This document shows positions 1 through 7,897 of a stretch of DNA of 64,000 bases, in pieces (positions within the stretch are counted from its first letter, which is position 1; every line of letters starts with the position of its first letter). The position numbers were made by a program, and so were the translations under genes. The stretch is from Arthrobacter stackebrandtii. Lineage in GTDB: Bacteria; Actinomycetota; Actinomycetes; Actinomycetales; Micrococcaceae. The stretch is taken from the NCBI RefSeq assembly GCF_017876675.1, contig NZ_JAGIOI010000001.1:682001-746000 (forward strand), read 5' to 3'. A model generated the notes under the pieces. The model had not been told where the DNA came from and did no database searches. It worked only from the letters and a program-made list of their open reading frames with translations.

Positions 1-90
1 TCGACCGGGGCGACACGCTGAGCACAACTTGGGCAGTGTCGTCCCACGCCAGTAGATTGATGACATCACCGATCATAGAAAGTTATCGCC

Positions 91-1773
91 ATGCACCTCA
101 TCCCGCCCGACCCCGACTTCGTCGATGGCCAGACCGCGGAAAGGGCCGTCTGGGATGTCCTGAGGGCAAGCCTGCCTGACGAGGTCGTACTGGCACATTC
201 CGTCCAGGTGCGTCATGGCCGGGCGGAGCATGAGATCGACATCCTGGTGCTATGGCCCGGCGTCGGAATCGCCGCCATTGAAGTCAAGGGCGGGCTGGTC
301 AGCGTTGAGCACGGCCAGTGGTACCAGTCGGGCGGGACCGACAAGAAACACAAACTCCAAGATCCACTGGCCCAGTCCCAGGGCTCGGCCCACGCGTGGA
401 AGGACTGGCTCGCCGACCAGATGGGGTCGCTGCTGACCAGCAGGCTTGTCTACATGGCGGCGTTCCCCTACTCCAGGGTGGCACCTGAATGGACGAAGTC
501 GGGCAACCCCCGCTCAATGTTTCTGGACCAGGACGACCTGCAATCCCCAGCCGAGAAGATCCGCCACGCGATCGAGTCCGAAGGCGGCGGCACTGTTGCC
601 TTGGCGCCGTCGTTCATGGAAAGAATCATTCCGCACCTTGAGGGGAACCTCGAACAGCCTGACGGGGACGCAGCCGGCAGGGAGGAGTACGAGGACCTGC
701 AGGACCAGCTGACCGAGCGGCAGTCGGTGCTGCTGTCGGCAACGAGGTCGCTCCCCCGGATCAGGTTCACCGGCGGCGCGGGCAGCGGCAAGACATGGCT
801 GGCCGTGCAAAAGGCGCGGGAACTGTGCAAGGCGGGCAAGCGCGTAGGCCTGTTTTGCTACAACAAGGGTCTTGGCATGCACCTGTTGAACCAGGTGCAT
901 GGGTGGCGGAGCGCGAAGCCGGCGTTCACGGGCGAGTTCCATGAGTACGTGCTGTCGCTGGGTGTGCCGGAGGGTGTCGGGCAGGAGTATTTCGATGTGG
1001 ATATGCCGCGGCTGTTGAAGGAACTGGCCGCCGGGCTCCCGCAGGGCGAAAAGTTTGACGCGATCATCGTGGATGAGGCGCAGGACTTTGCGCCCAGCTG
1101 GTGGGAGGCGCTGCGGGCATGCCTGAAGGAACCCGGCGCGTCAGAGATCTACGCTTTCATGGACGACCGGCAGGATGTGTACAAACGCTGGGATTCAGCA
1201 GATGCTCTTCAGGATCTGGTGACCATCCATGTGGATGACAACCTGCGGAACACGAAGAAGATCGCCGAGACCTTCAAGTGCTTTGCCGGCGACAAGTTCA
1301 CGCCCCGCGGCAGCACCGGGCTGGCCGTGCGGCGCGTGGAGTGCCTGCCGGAGGAGGCCATGGACGTGGCGAGCGACTGCGTGGATGCGCTGATAGCCGA
1401 CGGGTGGGCGAACAACCAGATAGCGCTGCTGACGACGGACCGGAGGCACCCGATCCATCAGGAGTTCTTCGATTCTGATTCGTTGGACGAGTACTGGCGC
1501 GAGTTCCACGCCAACGAGGCCGAGTTCTACGGGCACGTGCTGGGGTTCAAGGGGCTTGAGCGTTCCGTGGTGATTCTGTGCGTGGATGGTTTCCGGGACA
1601 TGGACCGGGCGGCGGAGCGCTTGTACGTTGGGCTGTCGCGGGCACGGACTCTGCTGGTGGTGGTTGGTTCCTCGGAGCAGCTGCGGGAGGCCGGCGGGAA
1701 CCAGCTGGACCTGGCGCTGTCACGGGCGCAGACGTGGAGCCCCTACACGAGCAATCATCAGTCACGGTCATAA
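91..1773 (+). CDS. NERD nuclease-domain / superfamily 1-like helicase protein
   Basis: A 560-residue protein joining a NERD domain to a UvrD/DUF2075-like helicase. The NERD part (about residues 15-130) has the PD-(D/E)XK pattern with D50 and then E64-V-K66. The P-loop GGAGSGKT is at residues 228-235 and the Walker B-like DEAQD at 328-332. Near the C-terminus, FKGLE and YVGLSRA correspond to the last helicase motifs of UvrD-like enzymes. No signal peptide or membrane segment is seen, so it should be cytoplasmic. NERD-helicases are inferred to act on nucleic acids and some occur in phage-defence loci; no defence partner is visible here. The ATG at 91 is the first usable start, with only a weak AGAAAG upstream. 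It appears monocistronic. Function beyond nuclease/helicase is unproven. Confidence 0.85.
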   Translation: MHLIPPDPDFVDGQTAERAVWDVLRASLPDEVVLAHSVQVRHGRAEHEIDILVLWPGVGIAAIEVKGGLVSVEHGQWYQSGGTDKKHKLQDPLAQSQGSAHAWKDWLADQMGSLLTSRLVYMAAFPYSRVAPEWTKSGNPRSMFLDQDDLQSPAEKIRHAIESEGGGTVALAPSFMERIIPHLEGNLEQPDGDAAGREEYEDLQDQLTERQSVLLSATRSLPRIRFTGGAGSGKTWLAVQKARELCKAGKRVGLFCYNKGLGMHLLNQVHGWRSAKPAFTGEFHEYVLSLGVPEGVGQEYFDVDMPRLLKELAAGLPQGEKFDAIIVDEAQDFAPSWWEALRACLKEPGASEIYAFMDDRQDVYKRWDSADALQDLVTIHVDDNLRNTKKIAETFKCFAGDKFTPRGSTGLAVRRVECLPEEAMDVASDCVDALIADGWANNQIALLTTDRRHPIHQEFFDSDSLDEYWREFHANEAEFYGHVLGFKGLERSVVILCVDGFRDMDRAAERLYVGLSRARTLLVVVGSSEQLREAGGNQLDLALSRAQTWSPYTSNHQSRS

Positions 1774-1931
1774 TGGGCAGGGAGACGGAATCTCCCTTGT
1801 CGATATCCGGCGTCCCGCAACGTCCCGTCGATGCATCCCTGACCTACCGGCAATCGAAAATTCAGGGAGCGCTTGGAGACGCACTCAGACCAACACGCTA
1901 CAGTGTCAGTGCGATCGGGTACCGTGCCCTT

Positions 1932-2525
1932 ATGACATTGATTCCCGTGGCATCTCCGCGTTTCTGGTGGCGTACGACGCCAACGTGCGTTCAGCTTTGG
2001 GTCGACAGCGACCCAGACATTGATGACGGCCAAGGACCAAGGTGGCAAGACCGTGACCATCAACGTTGGGCTCGGATCGCCGCCGTTGTTGCACAGGTCG
2101 GCGAGGCAATCGCCGCTGGCGAGTGGATGGTCGATCCTGAAATGGACGGGTACGGATTAGTGCAGGTGCAGGACGACCTCTCCGACTTAACGAAAACCGA
2201 ACGCCACATCATCAAGAAGTGGTTCAGCGCCTCGCAGGCGGTTCGATTTGATCCTTGGTTTGTTCCTCTAACCGATGGCCGCCATCGCCTCTGGGCGACC
2301 CTTCCGTACTTTGGTTCGTCCCTCGTGCCAATCTGTGGGGACGCGCTCGACTATGCCACTCCGGGGAACGCTGAGGCTCTTGGCAGCGGACGCGCATACT
2401 TGTTCTCAGAATCATTGGGACAGTTGGATTCCGTCACGTGGTTCGACCTGTCGGACCCTGCGAATCAGAGATTCCGGGCCGGGCTCGTTGAAGCGGCCGA
2501 AGGTGGGTTTCCGTCTCAGATTTGA
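1932..2525 (+). CDS. hypothetical protein
   Basis: About 197 residues, not recognised. It is rich in Trp and Asp (WVDSDPDIDDG, RWQDRDHQRW near the N-terminus), has no clear signal peptide or membrane helix, and looks like a soluble cytoplasmic protein. The frame is open further upstream, but codons before 1932 look non-coding, so ATG 1932 is preferred. An ATG at 1773 overlapping the previous stop (TAATG) is a possible alternative start that would couple it to the helicase gene and add about 53 residues. No function can be assigned. It sits among other poorly conserved single genes. Confidence 0.55.
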   Translation: MTLIPVASPRFWWRTTPTCVQLWVDSDPDIDDGQGPRWQDRDHQRWARIAAVVAQVGEAIAAGEWMVDPEMDGYGLVQVQDDLSDLTKTERHIIKKWFSASQAVRFDPWFVPLTDGRHRLWATLPYFGSSLVPICGDALDYATPGNAEALGSGRAYLFSESLGQLDSVTWFDLSDPANQRFRAGLVEAAEGGFPSQI

Positions 2526-2586
2526 TCGTTGGGCACCGCTCTGGGCGCACACAACTCACAACCTGCAGACAACCTATGGAGCTCGC

Positions 2587-3216
2587 ATGGAATCCGGAAA
2601 CGTGAAGAAACCAGTTCGTCTGGTGGCCCTCCGTGCCGCGCCGGGGCTTGCTGGCCTCGGCGCTTTGGTCTGGCAGGCTGCACGGTTGCAGACTCGCCAG
2701 GGACGGCAAACTCCAAACCCAGTGCGAGCGCTTCACCGCGTCCCAGCGCATTTTGGCGGCGTGTTCCTGACACCGACTGACGTGGCTGCACCTCCGGCGT
2801 CCGAGGACTATCCGGAGCAGGGATGCATGGACCGGATGTGGCAGCTTCAGGTCAATTCCTTGTCAGGTGATGTCCAATGGCTCAAGGACGGCGACTTCCT
2901 CACCGTAAATTACTTGTCCGACGATCCGGACTACGCCGTTTACGAACAGCTGGCGCCTGAAGAGGGCGGCTTCCACTGCGAAGTGGTTTCAAACCAGTTC
3001 ATGGCCGCCGACGACTGGCTGTTGGACGCAGGCTATCTCCACCAGTCAGGCTGGCATCCACCCGACGAGGAAACCCCCAACTGGTTCCGTGTGGTGGTTG
3101 GCGCCAAACTGGCGGCCGAGCAGCTCCTGCTTGCACTCCGCCACGGCCGCGGATGCGACGACGCGCGCAGGCTGCAGTGGAAGCCCGCGACCTTTCCGGG
3201 GCAGGCCGACGACTGA
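2587..3216 (+). CDS. hypothetical protein with a frame-displaced lipoprotein signal
   Basis: A 209-residue frame opening with ATG 2587, with GGAG six bases upstream. Its first codons parallel the lipoprotein gene at 3935 (MESGNV..AGLGA against MDSGNI..AGLGA). After about 2664 one base is missing relative to that paralogue. The stretch matching the lipobox (GLAGCTVADSPGTANSKPSA) is therefore now read only in the neighbouring frame, up to about 2780. The protein frame then continues into an acidic, Trp-rich mature domain (EDYPEQGCMDRMWQLQ onward) of unknown function. As it stands the product has no lipobox. Either this is a decaying lipoprotein gene with two compensating frameshifts, or the assembly carries two indels. 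The mature domain is unrelated to the beta-propeller encoded at 3935. Confidence 0.5.
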   Translation: MESGNVKKPVRLVALRAAPGLAGLGALVWQAARLQTRQGRQTPNPVRALHRVPAHFGGVFLTPTDVAAPPASEDYPEQGCMDRMWQLQVNSLSGDVQWLKDGDFLTVNYLSDDPDYAVYEQLAPEEGGFHCEVVSNQFMAADDWLLDAGYLHQSGWHPPDEETPNWFRVVVGAKLAAEQLLLALRHGRGCDDARRLQWKPATFPGQADD

Positions 3217-3261
3217 CGACAAGGCCAGTGCGGTCAGGACCCGGTCATTCGCGAAACATGA

Positions 3262-3355
3262 CAGTTAGAGTTTTGTAACTCCGAAGTTGTCAAGTCCAAA
3301 AGTTTTGTAACTCTGGGGCTGTCAAGTCTGGAGTTACAAAAATTTTGCAACTCCG
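3262..3355. repeat. 32-bp direct repeats followed by a 25-bp inverted repeat
   Basis: GTTTTGTAACTC occurs at 3270-3281 and 3302-3313, and TGTCAAGTC at 3288-3296 and 3320-3328, so the period is exactly 32 bp. The same word then appears inverted as an imperfect 25-bp palindrome at 3330-3354 (GGAGTTACAAAA, then A, then TTTTGCAACTCC, one mismatch). The cluster lies 56 bases before the ATG of the gene at 3411 and fills most of the 194-bp gap. It is AT-rich compared with its surroundings. It may be an operator array or promoter for that gene, but no regulator is known. Confidence 0.7.
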
Positions 3356-3410
3356 CACCTGACTGCCATTTGGCTGCTTCAAGTGTCGTCCTGCGGTTAG
3401 TCTGGGGTGC

Positions 3411-3854
3411 ATGACCGCAACCATTTCTGAGCCCGCCGACATCGACGATCCTGACGTGTGGGCCACGCAAACTGAGCTGGGCAAGGAGTTCGGCTGGACG
3501 GCCGTGGAAATGGGTCACTGCCTGTTGTTGCTGGGGCTGCGGATGGACCGGGAGCCAACGGCCTCAGCAAAGGACAACCTCCTGGTCCACACACTGGAAA
3601 GGTTCAACGGGACCGGTGCGGCATACACCCAGACACTTTGGCACAAACACGGTGTCTCGGAGCGGGTTTACGACTACAGCCGGTTGGTCGGCGGCCTGGA
3701 CAATGCCACCGCCATCATTGGCGGCATCTCCACCAAGCCGGCCGCGAAGGCCAAGCAGAAGAAGCCGACGATCGCCCAGCTGGCCGAGCAGATTGAGGCC
3801 TTGAGCCAGCGCATCCAAATCCTGGAGTACGGCCAGGGTGATTCCGGTTCGTAG
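3411..3854 (+). CDS. hypothetical protein with C-terminal coiled coil
   Basis: A 147-residue protein. Residues 1-100 form a soluble domain with ATQTELGKEFGWTAVEMG, which could be a helix-turn-helix-like or antirepressor-type fold (weak inference). A Lys/Ala-rich linker follows (AAKAKQKKPT), then a C-terminal heptad-like segment (IAQLAEQIEALSQRIQILE) likely to form a short coiled coil. No signal peptide. Start ATG 3411 follows the repeat cluster at 3262-3355; a GGGG lies close upstream. A DNA-associated role is possible because of the repeat array directly upstream, but this is speculation. The family is not recognised. Confidence 0.65.
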   Translation: MTATISEPADIDDPDVWATQTELGKEFGWTAVEMGHCLLLLGLRMDREPTASAKDNLLVHTLERFNGTGAAYTQTLWHKHGVSERVYDYSRLVGGLDNATAIIGGISTKPAAKAKQKKPTIAQLAEQIEALSQRIQILEYGQGDSGS

Positions 3855-3934
3855 CGGCCGGCTAACAGGAAACTTCCAGCCGGGACGTGAAGGCTGTAGA
3901 GACTGATTGCTCTTTGACGGCCGGAGGAAGCCCC

Positions 3935-5140
3935 ATGGATTCGGGAAACATTCAGGAACCGGCCCCGTTTGTGGCGCGCCGGGTGGTGCTGGGACTCGCA
4001 GGCCTTGGCGCACTTGGCTTGGCGGGCTGCACGGCTGCGGACTCCCCCGGCGCCGCTGACACCAAGCCCAGCGCGAGTGCTTCACAACTCCCCAGCGCAA
4101 CTGCCGCCGCACCCAACCCGGAGCCGACAGCGTCGGAGGGTCCGGCGTCGAACTTCCTGCTGGCAACCTTGGCGCACACGGACAAGATTGCGCGGATCGA
4201 TCCGGCAAACGAGGACCCCAACGCCGTTGAATTCCTGGCGGTGGGAGCGGCGCCGTGGGGAGTCGGCGTCCATGCCGCCGGGAACGCCGCGTACGTGGCG
4301 ACGGCGGAGGGCCTGGCCGTGGTTGACCTGGCGACGTTCACGCGGACGGCCCTGGTGCCGTACCTGCATCCGGCGCCGTCGATCGGGCAGGGCGAGTACC
4401 GGCCCGGCGGGCTGGGACTGGCGGTGGCGCCGGACGGTTCCGCCGTGTACGTCGCCGTGCTGAGCGACGTGGAGACGTCGCACCTGGAAATGTTTGACGT
4501 GAAACGTGGCGTTTTCACTGGCTCCGTGCAGGTGGGGTGGCGTCCGTTCGACGTGGTGGTGGCACCGGACGGGGCGTGGGTGGCGACGATCGACCACGAC
4601 AGTTTCTCGGTGACCGTGGTGGACCCCGTGGCGATGACGGCGAAGCGGCACGAGATTGCACCGTTTGGCACTGAGGGCGGGCTGGGGTCGTGGGAGAAGG
4701 TCCACTACGGCGCGGTGGAACCGGGAGGGACGATCCTGCTGCCGGTGCAGGGGAAGGTGGTGGTGAGGTTCGACCCGGGGACCGGCGCCTCGACGACACT
4801 GGCGAGTGCGGCGAACTCGCACGCCCACGGGACAGCGCTGGCGGGGCGGCACCTGCTTTCTGTGGGGACAGGCTCGTTTGGCAATGCCACCGGTTCGCCG
4901 AATCTCTCCATTCTGGACCTGGACACGGGCGAGGAGCGGATCGCGCCACTCGATGTGCCGCACGAGACTGTGGCCGCGTACACCTCTGCGGATGGCGACG
5001 GGTGGGCCGCTGTTGCCGGCGGGAACACGCGCGACATGGGCTGGGACGGGCTGACTTTTGTCCGGCTGTCGGACTTGGCGCAGCGGCGGCTGGACGTTGC
5101 CGGGTACCCGCAGGTGGTTGTTTCCTACACAACTGCGTGA
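3935..5140 (+). CDS. YncE-like beta-propeller lipoprotein
   Basis: A 401-residue secreted lipoprotein. ATG 3935 has GGAGGAAG about eight bases upstream and is preferred to GTG 3887. The N-terminus carries a twin-Arg (ARR), a hydrophobic stretch and the lipobox LAGC, so it may be Tat-exported and lipid-anchored. A Ser/Ala/Pro/Thr linker follows, then repeated blades of the YVTN/YncE type (for example GLGLAVAPDGSAVYVAV, PFDVVVAPDGAWVATI). This fold scaffolds binding proteins and some lactonases; no catalytic residues can be identified, so the role is open. Its signal-coding segment is duplicated at 2587. A single-gene transcript is likely. Confidence 0.75.
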   Translation: MDSGNIQEPAPFVARRVVLGLAGLGALGLAGCTAADSPGAADTKPSASASQLPSATAAAPNPEPTASEGPASNFLLATLAHTDKIARIDPANEDPNAVEFLAVGAAPWGVGVHAAGNAAYVATAEGLAVVDLATFTRTALVPYLHPAPSIGQGEYRPGGLGLAVAPDGSAVYVAVLSDVETSHLEMFDVKRGVFTGSVQVGWRPFDVVVAPDGAWVATIDHDSFSVTVVDPVAMTAKRHEIAPFGTEGGLGSWEKVHYGAVEPGGTILLPVQGKVVVRFDPGTGASTTLASAANSHAHGTALAGRHLLSVGTGSFGNATGSPNLSILDLDTGEERIAPLDVPHETVAAYTSADGDGWAAVAGGNTRDMGWDGLTFVRLSDLAQRRLDVAGYPQVVVSYTTA

Positions 5141-5305
5141 GGCACAGCGCCTTGCACGGGGTCGGCGCTTCTCCTATGGTTGCTCCAGTTCGCAAGGCCC
5201 CAAGTTCCGGCGCCTCCAGGGGTCAATTCTCGTCGTTGACATCCGGGATTCAGAAGGCACAAACTGAGCGCAAGGTTGTGGTGGAAACTTATGGGAGGGG
5301 CCGTC

Positions 5306-5881
5306 ATGTCACTGGAAATTCGTGCTGGAGTTGGAACTGGCAGGGCGAACTACCGCCAAGACGTTGCCACTGTCCAATTCTTTCTGGGCGTTACGATCGA
5401 TGGCGTCTTTGGGCCCATATCGGCTGGAGCTCTCGCAGCGTTCCAGACGGCCAAGTTTGGATTCACCGACGGCTTCGCAGACCCCTGCGACATCACGTTC
5501 AAGCGGCTTCGGGGACCTCTCACTGACTCGTACAGCGCACTGTCGCGCGCACTGGTGCTGAACGCACTCGGCGAAACCGCCCTCGGCGCGGCAGCCACTC
5601 AAGAAGTCGCGTCGGCCGACGGCCTGGGGCTCGTGACAACATGGGCCCAAGGCGACGGCATCGCGAAGATCTACAGCCATCCGATCTGGGGGACCTGGGA
5701 CGTCCGCGGCCTGATCCTGTCCCGCTATTTGGAGTTGGATGAGGAACGCGGAGCACTTGGCATGCCGATCTCCGGTGAACGCGACCACGGCAATTCCGGC
5801 GGCCGCATCAGCTACTTCGAGCACGGCAGAATCATTTTTGAACCGCCAAGCAGTGTCATTGAGACCATCGTTCCGGAATAG
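5306..5881 (+). CDS. peptidoglycan-binding-like protein with LGFP repeat
   Basis: A 191-residue protein. Residues 10-55 resemble a PG_binding_1 domain (DVATVQFFLGVTIDGVFGPIS, then ALAAFQ). The C-terminal part contains an LGFP-type repeat (ERGALGMPISGE, then GGRISYFEHGRIIFEP), a module of actinobacterial wall-associated proteins. No classical signal peptide is present from ATG 5306 (GGGAGGGG five to six bases upstream), so any export route is unclear. A TTGACA at 5236 might be a -35 element but no good -10 was seen. It converges with another peptidoglycan-binding protein at 6001-6411. A cell-wall-related role is inferred from the domains only. Confidence 0.65.
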   Translation: MSLEIRAGVGTGRANYRQDVATVQFFLGVTIDGVFGPISAGALAAFQTAKFGFTDGFADPCDITFKRLRGPLTDSYSALSRALVLNALGETALGAAATQEVASADGLGLVTTWAQGDGIAKIYSHPIWGTWDVRGLILSRYLELDEERGALGMPISGERDHGNSGGRISYFEHGRIIFEPPSSVIETIVPE

Positions 5882-5910
5882 GCAGGCCCGCAACTGCTGC
5901 TGGGACACTT

Positions 5911-5953
5911 CGGGGCTTGGCCCCGCCGGGGTGGGTGGCGTGCCATGAGGCAC
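5911..5953. terminator. two short hairpins between convergent genes
   Basis: CGGGGC-TTG-GCCCCG at 5911-5925 and GTGCC-ATGA-GGCAC at 5940-5953 lie in the 119-bp gap between two convergent genes. They could act as a weak bidirectional terminator. No U-run follows. Confidence 0.4.
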
Positions 5954-6000
5954 GTGCCCCGTCACCGCGGGCCCGCCTGATCCGAGTACGTCCTTGGCTG

Positions 6001-6411
6001 CTAAATGTTGCAGCCTGACGCCCGTGCTGCAGTGTACGGATACCAGGCGATGGGCCCCGGCCCCATGTGGGGCTGGCACATGGAATTCCACGTCTGGGCT
6101 CCAACAATTCCATCAGGGGTCAGTCCCCAGAACTTCTGGAACTTGATGACCGCCGCCTTCGTGGCGGGACCGAACTTGTTGTCAACGGCCAGTGGGGCGT
6201 ACGTGGATCCCATTCTTGGACGGAAGGCGTTGAGCAGCACCTGGATGTTGCCAACACAGCTGGAGTAGCCGCCATAGCTGTAGTTGTAGTTGACACACTT
6301 GCCGGCAGCCTCGGCAGGCGCCGGCGCCGCCACCGATGTCACTCCGCCAAACGCCATGGCCAGGGCCAGGGAAGCGATGGCCGTCTTGAACGATCGAGAC
6401 TTCTTGCTCAT
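6001..6411 (-). CDS. secreted peptidoglycan-binding domain protein
   Basis: A 136-residue exported protein. A Sec signal peptide covers about residues 1-36 (MSKKSRSFKTAIASLALAMA, cleavage likely after AEAA). The mature part has a PG_binding_1-type domain (GNIQVLLNAF, then VDNKFGPATKAAVIKFQKFWGLTPDGIVGAQTWNSM) with three Cys that may form disulfides. No catalytic domain is present. It probably binds the cell wall or is a released accessory protein. Transcribed alone, divergent from the FbpABC-type operon across about 280 bp. Confidence 0.8.
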   Translation of the reverse strand: MSKKSRSFKTAIASLALAMAFGGVTSVAAPAPAEAAGKCVNYNYSYGGYSSCVGNIQVLLNAFRPRMGSTYAPLAVDNKFGPATKAAVIKFQKFWGLTPDGIVGAQTWNSMCQPHMGPGPIAWYPYTAARASGCNI

Positions 6412-6535
6412 TGAATTTCACCTTTCTCGGGGATTTCTACAAACGTATGGTGGCAGCCCATGAAAGTGAATGGGTTGAACTCCCCTCCCGGACGCCAGAT
6501 GTCCCGACGACTGCCAACTTTGGGCCACCGTCGCA

Positions 6536-6618
6536 GCGGCGCAATGCGCCGCATGCGGACAGAAAATCCTGACCAATACGACCAAAAGCCCCCTTGCGGT
6601 TTCCAATACGACCAAAAG
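6536..6618. repeat. 17-bp palindrome and 30-bp-period direct repeat upstream of the Fbp-type operon
   Basis: The 281-bp divergent gap 6412-6692 contains GCGGCGCA-A-TGCGCCGC (6536-6552, perfect) and the 16-mer CCAATACGACCAAAAG twice (6573-6588 and 6603-6618, period 30 bp). They sit 74 bases or more before the binding-protein ATG. They may be regulator sites or an intergenic repeat family. No riboswitch is recognisable in the rest of the gap. Confidence 0.6.
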
Positions 6619-6692
6619 ATTGTTGCCCACTCCGGCGCCCAGCACCATGAACACAGCAGCAAATCGTGTTCCATGTCACAAAGGAGTGAACA

Positions 6693-7856
6693 ATGTCCCA
6701 CACCACCCCGCTCTCCGAAAGCAGCCTCAGCCGCCGCAAGGCCCTTGGCTTTGGCCTGCTCGGCGCAGCGTCCCTGACAGCCGTGCTCACCGGTTGCAGC
6801 ACCGGTTCCGACACGCCGGCTGCGAGCGCCGGAGCCGCAGACTTCCCCAGCTATTACCCTGCCGACTACTCGGCGATCGTTGACGCGTCCAAGGCCGAGG
6901 GCGGCAAGCTGACCATCTACTCCAACACCGACCAGGAAAACTGGGCGCCCATCCTGCGCGACTTCAAGGCCAAGTACCCGTGGACGCAGGTCTCCGCAGA
7001 CAACCTGGACAGCGACGAGGTGTTCCAGCGCCAGCTCAGTGAGATGGCCACGGGGAAGGCACCGGCGGACATGCTGGTCTCCAACGCCGTCCAGGCCTGG
7101 GCCAACTACGCCTCCGATCCCAGCCGGCTGATGGCCTATGACTCCCCCGAGACGAAGGAGCTGCCGAAGAACGCCGTGCTGATGCCCAACGTCTGGGCCA
7201 TGTCCCTTGACCCCGTGGGCATCCTCTACAACACGGCCCTGCTGAAGGATGAGCCGGCCAGCATCGAGGCGCTGGCCAAGACCGTCTCTGCCGACTCCGC
7301 CACGTTCAAAAACAAAATCACCACCCGAGACGTGAAGGGCGCCTGGGGCTTCACGGTCTCGCACGCCTTCACCGAGGGCAACTCCGATGCGTGGACCGGA
7401 CTGGACGAGATCCTGCCGGCCGCCCGACCGGAAACCTCCTCCGGAACGCAGAAGGAAAAGATCATGTCCGGCGAGTACGTGGCCGGCTTCTTCATCAGCT
7501 CCGCCGTGGGATACCCGGCACAGGACGCCAGCGGCGGACTCGTGAAGTTTGTGCTGCCCACCGACGGCACCGTGGTGCTGGGCCGCGGAATCGGCATCAC
7601 TCCCAAGGCACCGCACCCCGCCACTGCCAAGTTGTTCCTTGACTTCGTGCTCTCCGAGACCGGCCAGAACGCCGTTGCCGAGGGCGGGCTCAGCTCCTAC
7701 CGCGAGAGCGTGGAACTGACCGAGGGCCGCCACACCTACCAGGAGGTGGAGAAGGTGGCCGGCAAGGACGGCATCATCCAGGTCCCCTACGAGGTGGTTC
7801 CGGACGCCGACGTCACCAGCTTTGTCTCCAAGTGGGACGCCCAGCTCGGCGCCTAG
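6693..7856 (+). CDS. Fbp/Afu-type ABC transporter solute-binding lipoprotein
   Basis: A 387-residue extracellular binding protein of the FbpA/SBP_bac_6-like class. The N-terminus has a twin-Arg signal (SRRKALGF, residues 13-20) and lipobox LTGC with C35, so it is a lipid-anchored, probably Tat-exported receptor. The mature part has GKLTIYSNTDQENWAPILRD, typical of ferric-iron, phosphonate, phosphoglycerate and hexose-phosphate receptors. AAGGAG lies seven bases before ATG 6693. First gene of an operon with a fused permease and an ATPase. The ligand is not determinable: the family is usually annotated as iron uptake, but several members bind phosphorylated organics or thiamine. Confidence 0.85.
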   Translation: MSHTTPLSESSLSRRKALGFGLLGAASLTAVLTGCSTGSDTPAASAGAADFPSYYPADYSAIVDASKAEGGKLTIYSNTDQENWAPILRDFKAKYPWTQVSADNLDSDEVFQRQLSEMATGKAPADMLVSNAVQAWANYASDPSRLMAYDSPETKELPKNAVLMPNVWAMSLDPVGILYNTALLKDEPASIEALAKTVSADSATFKNKITTRDVKGAWGFTVSHAFTEGNSDAWTGLDEILPAARPETSSGTQKEKIMSGEYVAGFFISSAVGYPAQDASGGLVKFVLPTDGTVVLGRGIGITPKAPHPATAKLFLDFVLSETGQNAVAEGGLSSYRESVELTEGRHTYQEVEKVAGKDGIIQVPYEVVPDADVTSFVSKWDAQLGA

Positions 7857-7897
7857 ACCCATCCGCACGAACCAACTGTGACCAGGCAGGCTAAGCA

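Noticed and set aside
1-90. A gene fragment at the left edge
   Set aside because: No convincing reading frame or stop context; it looks like the upstream region of the helicase gene.
1578-1931. Upstream extension of the hypothetical gene at 1932
   Set aside because: The stretch lies inside the helicase gene in another frame and has Gly/Ala/Arg-rich shadow composition.
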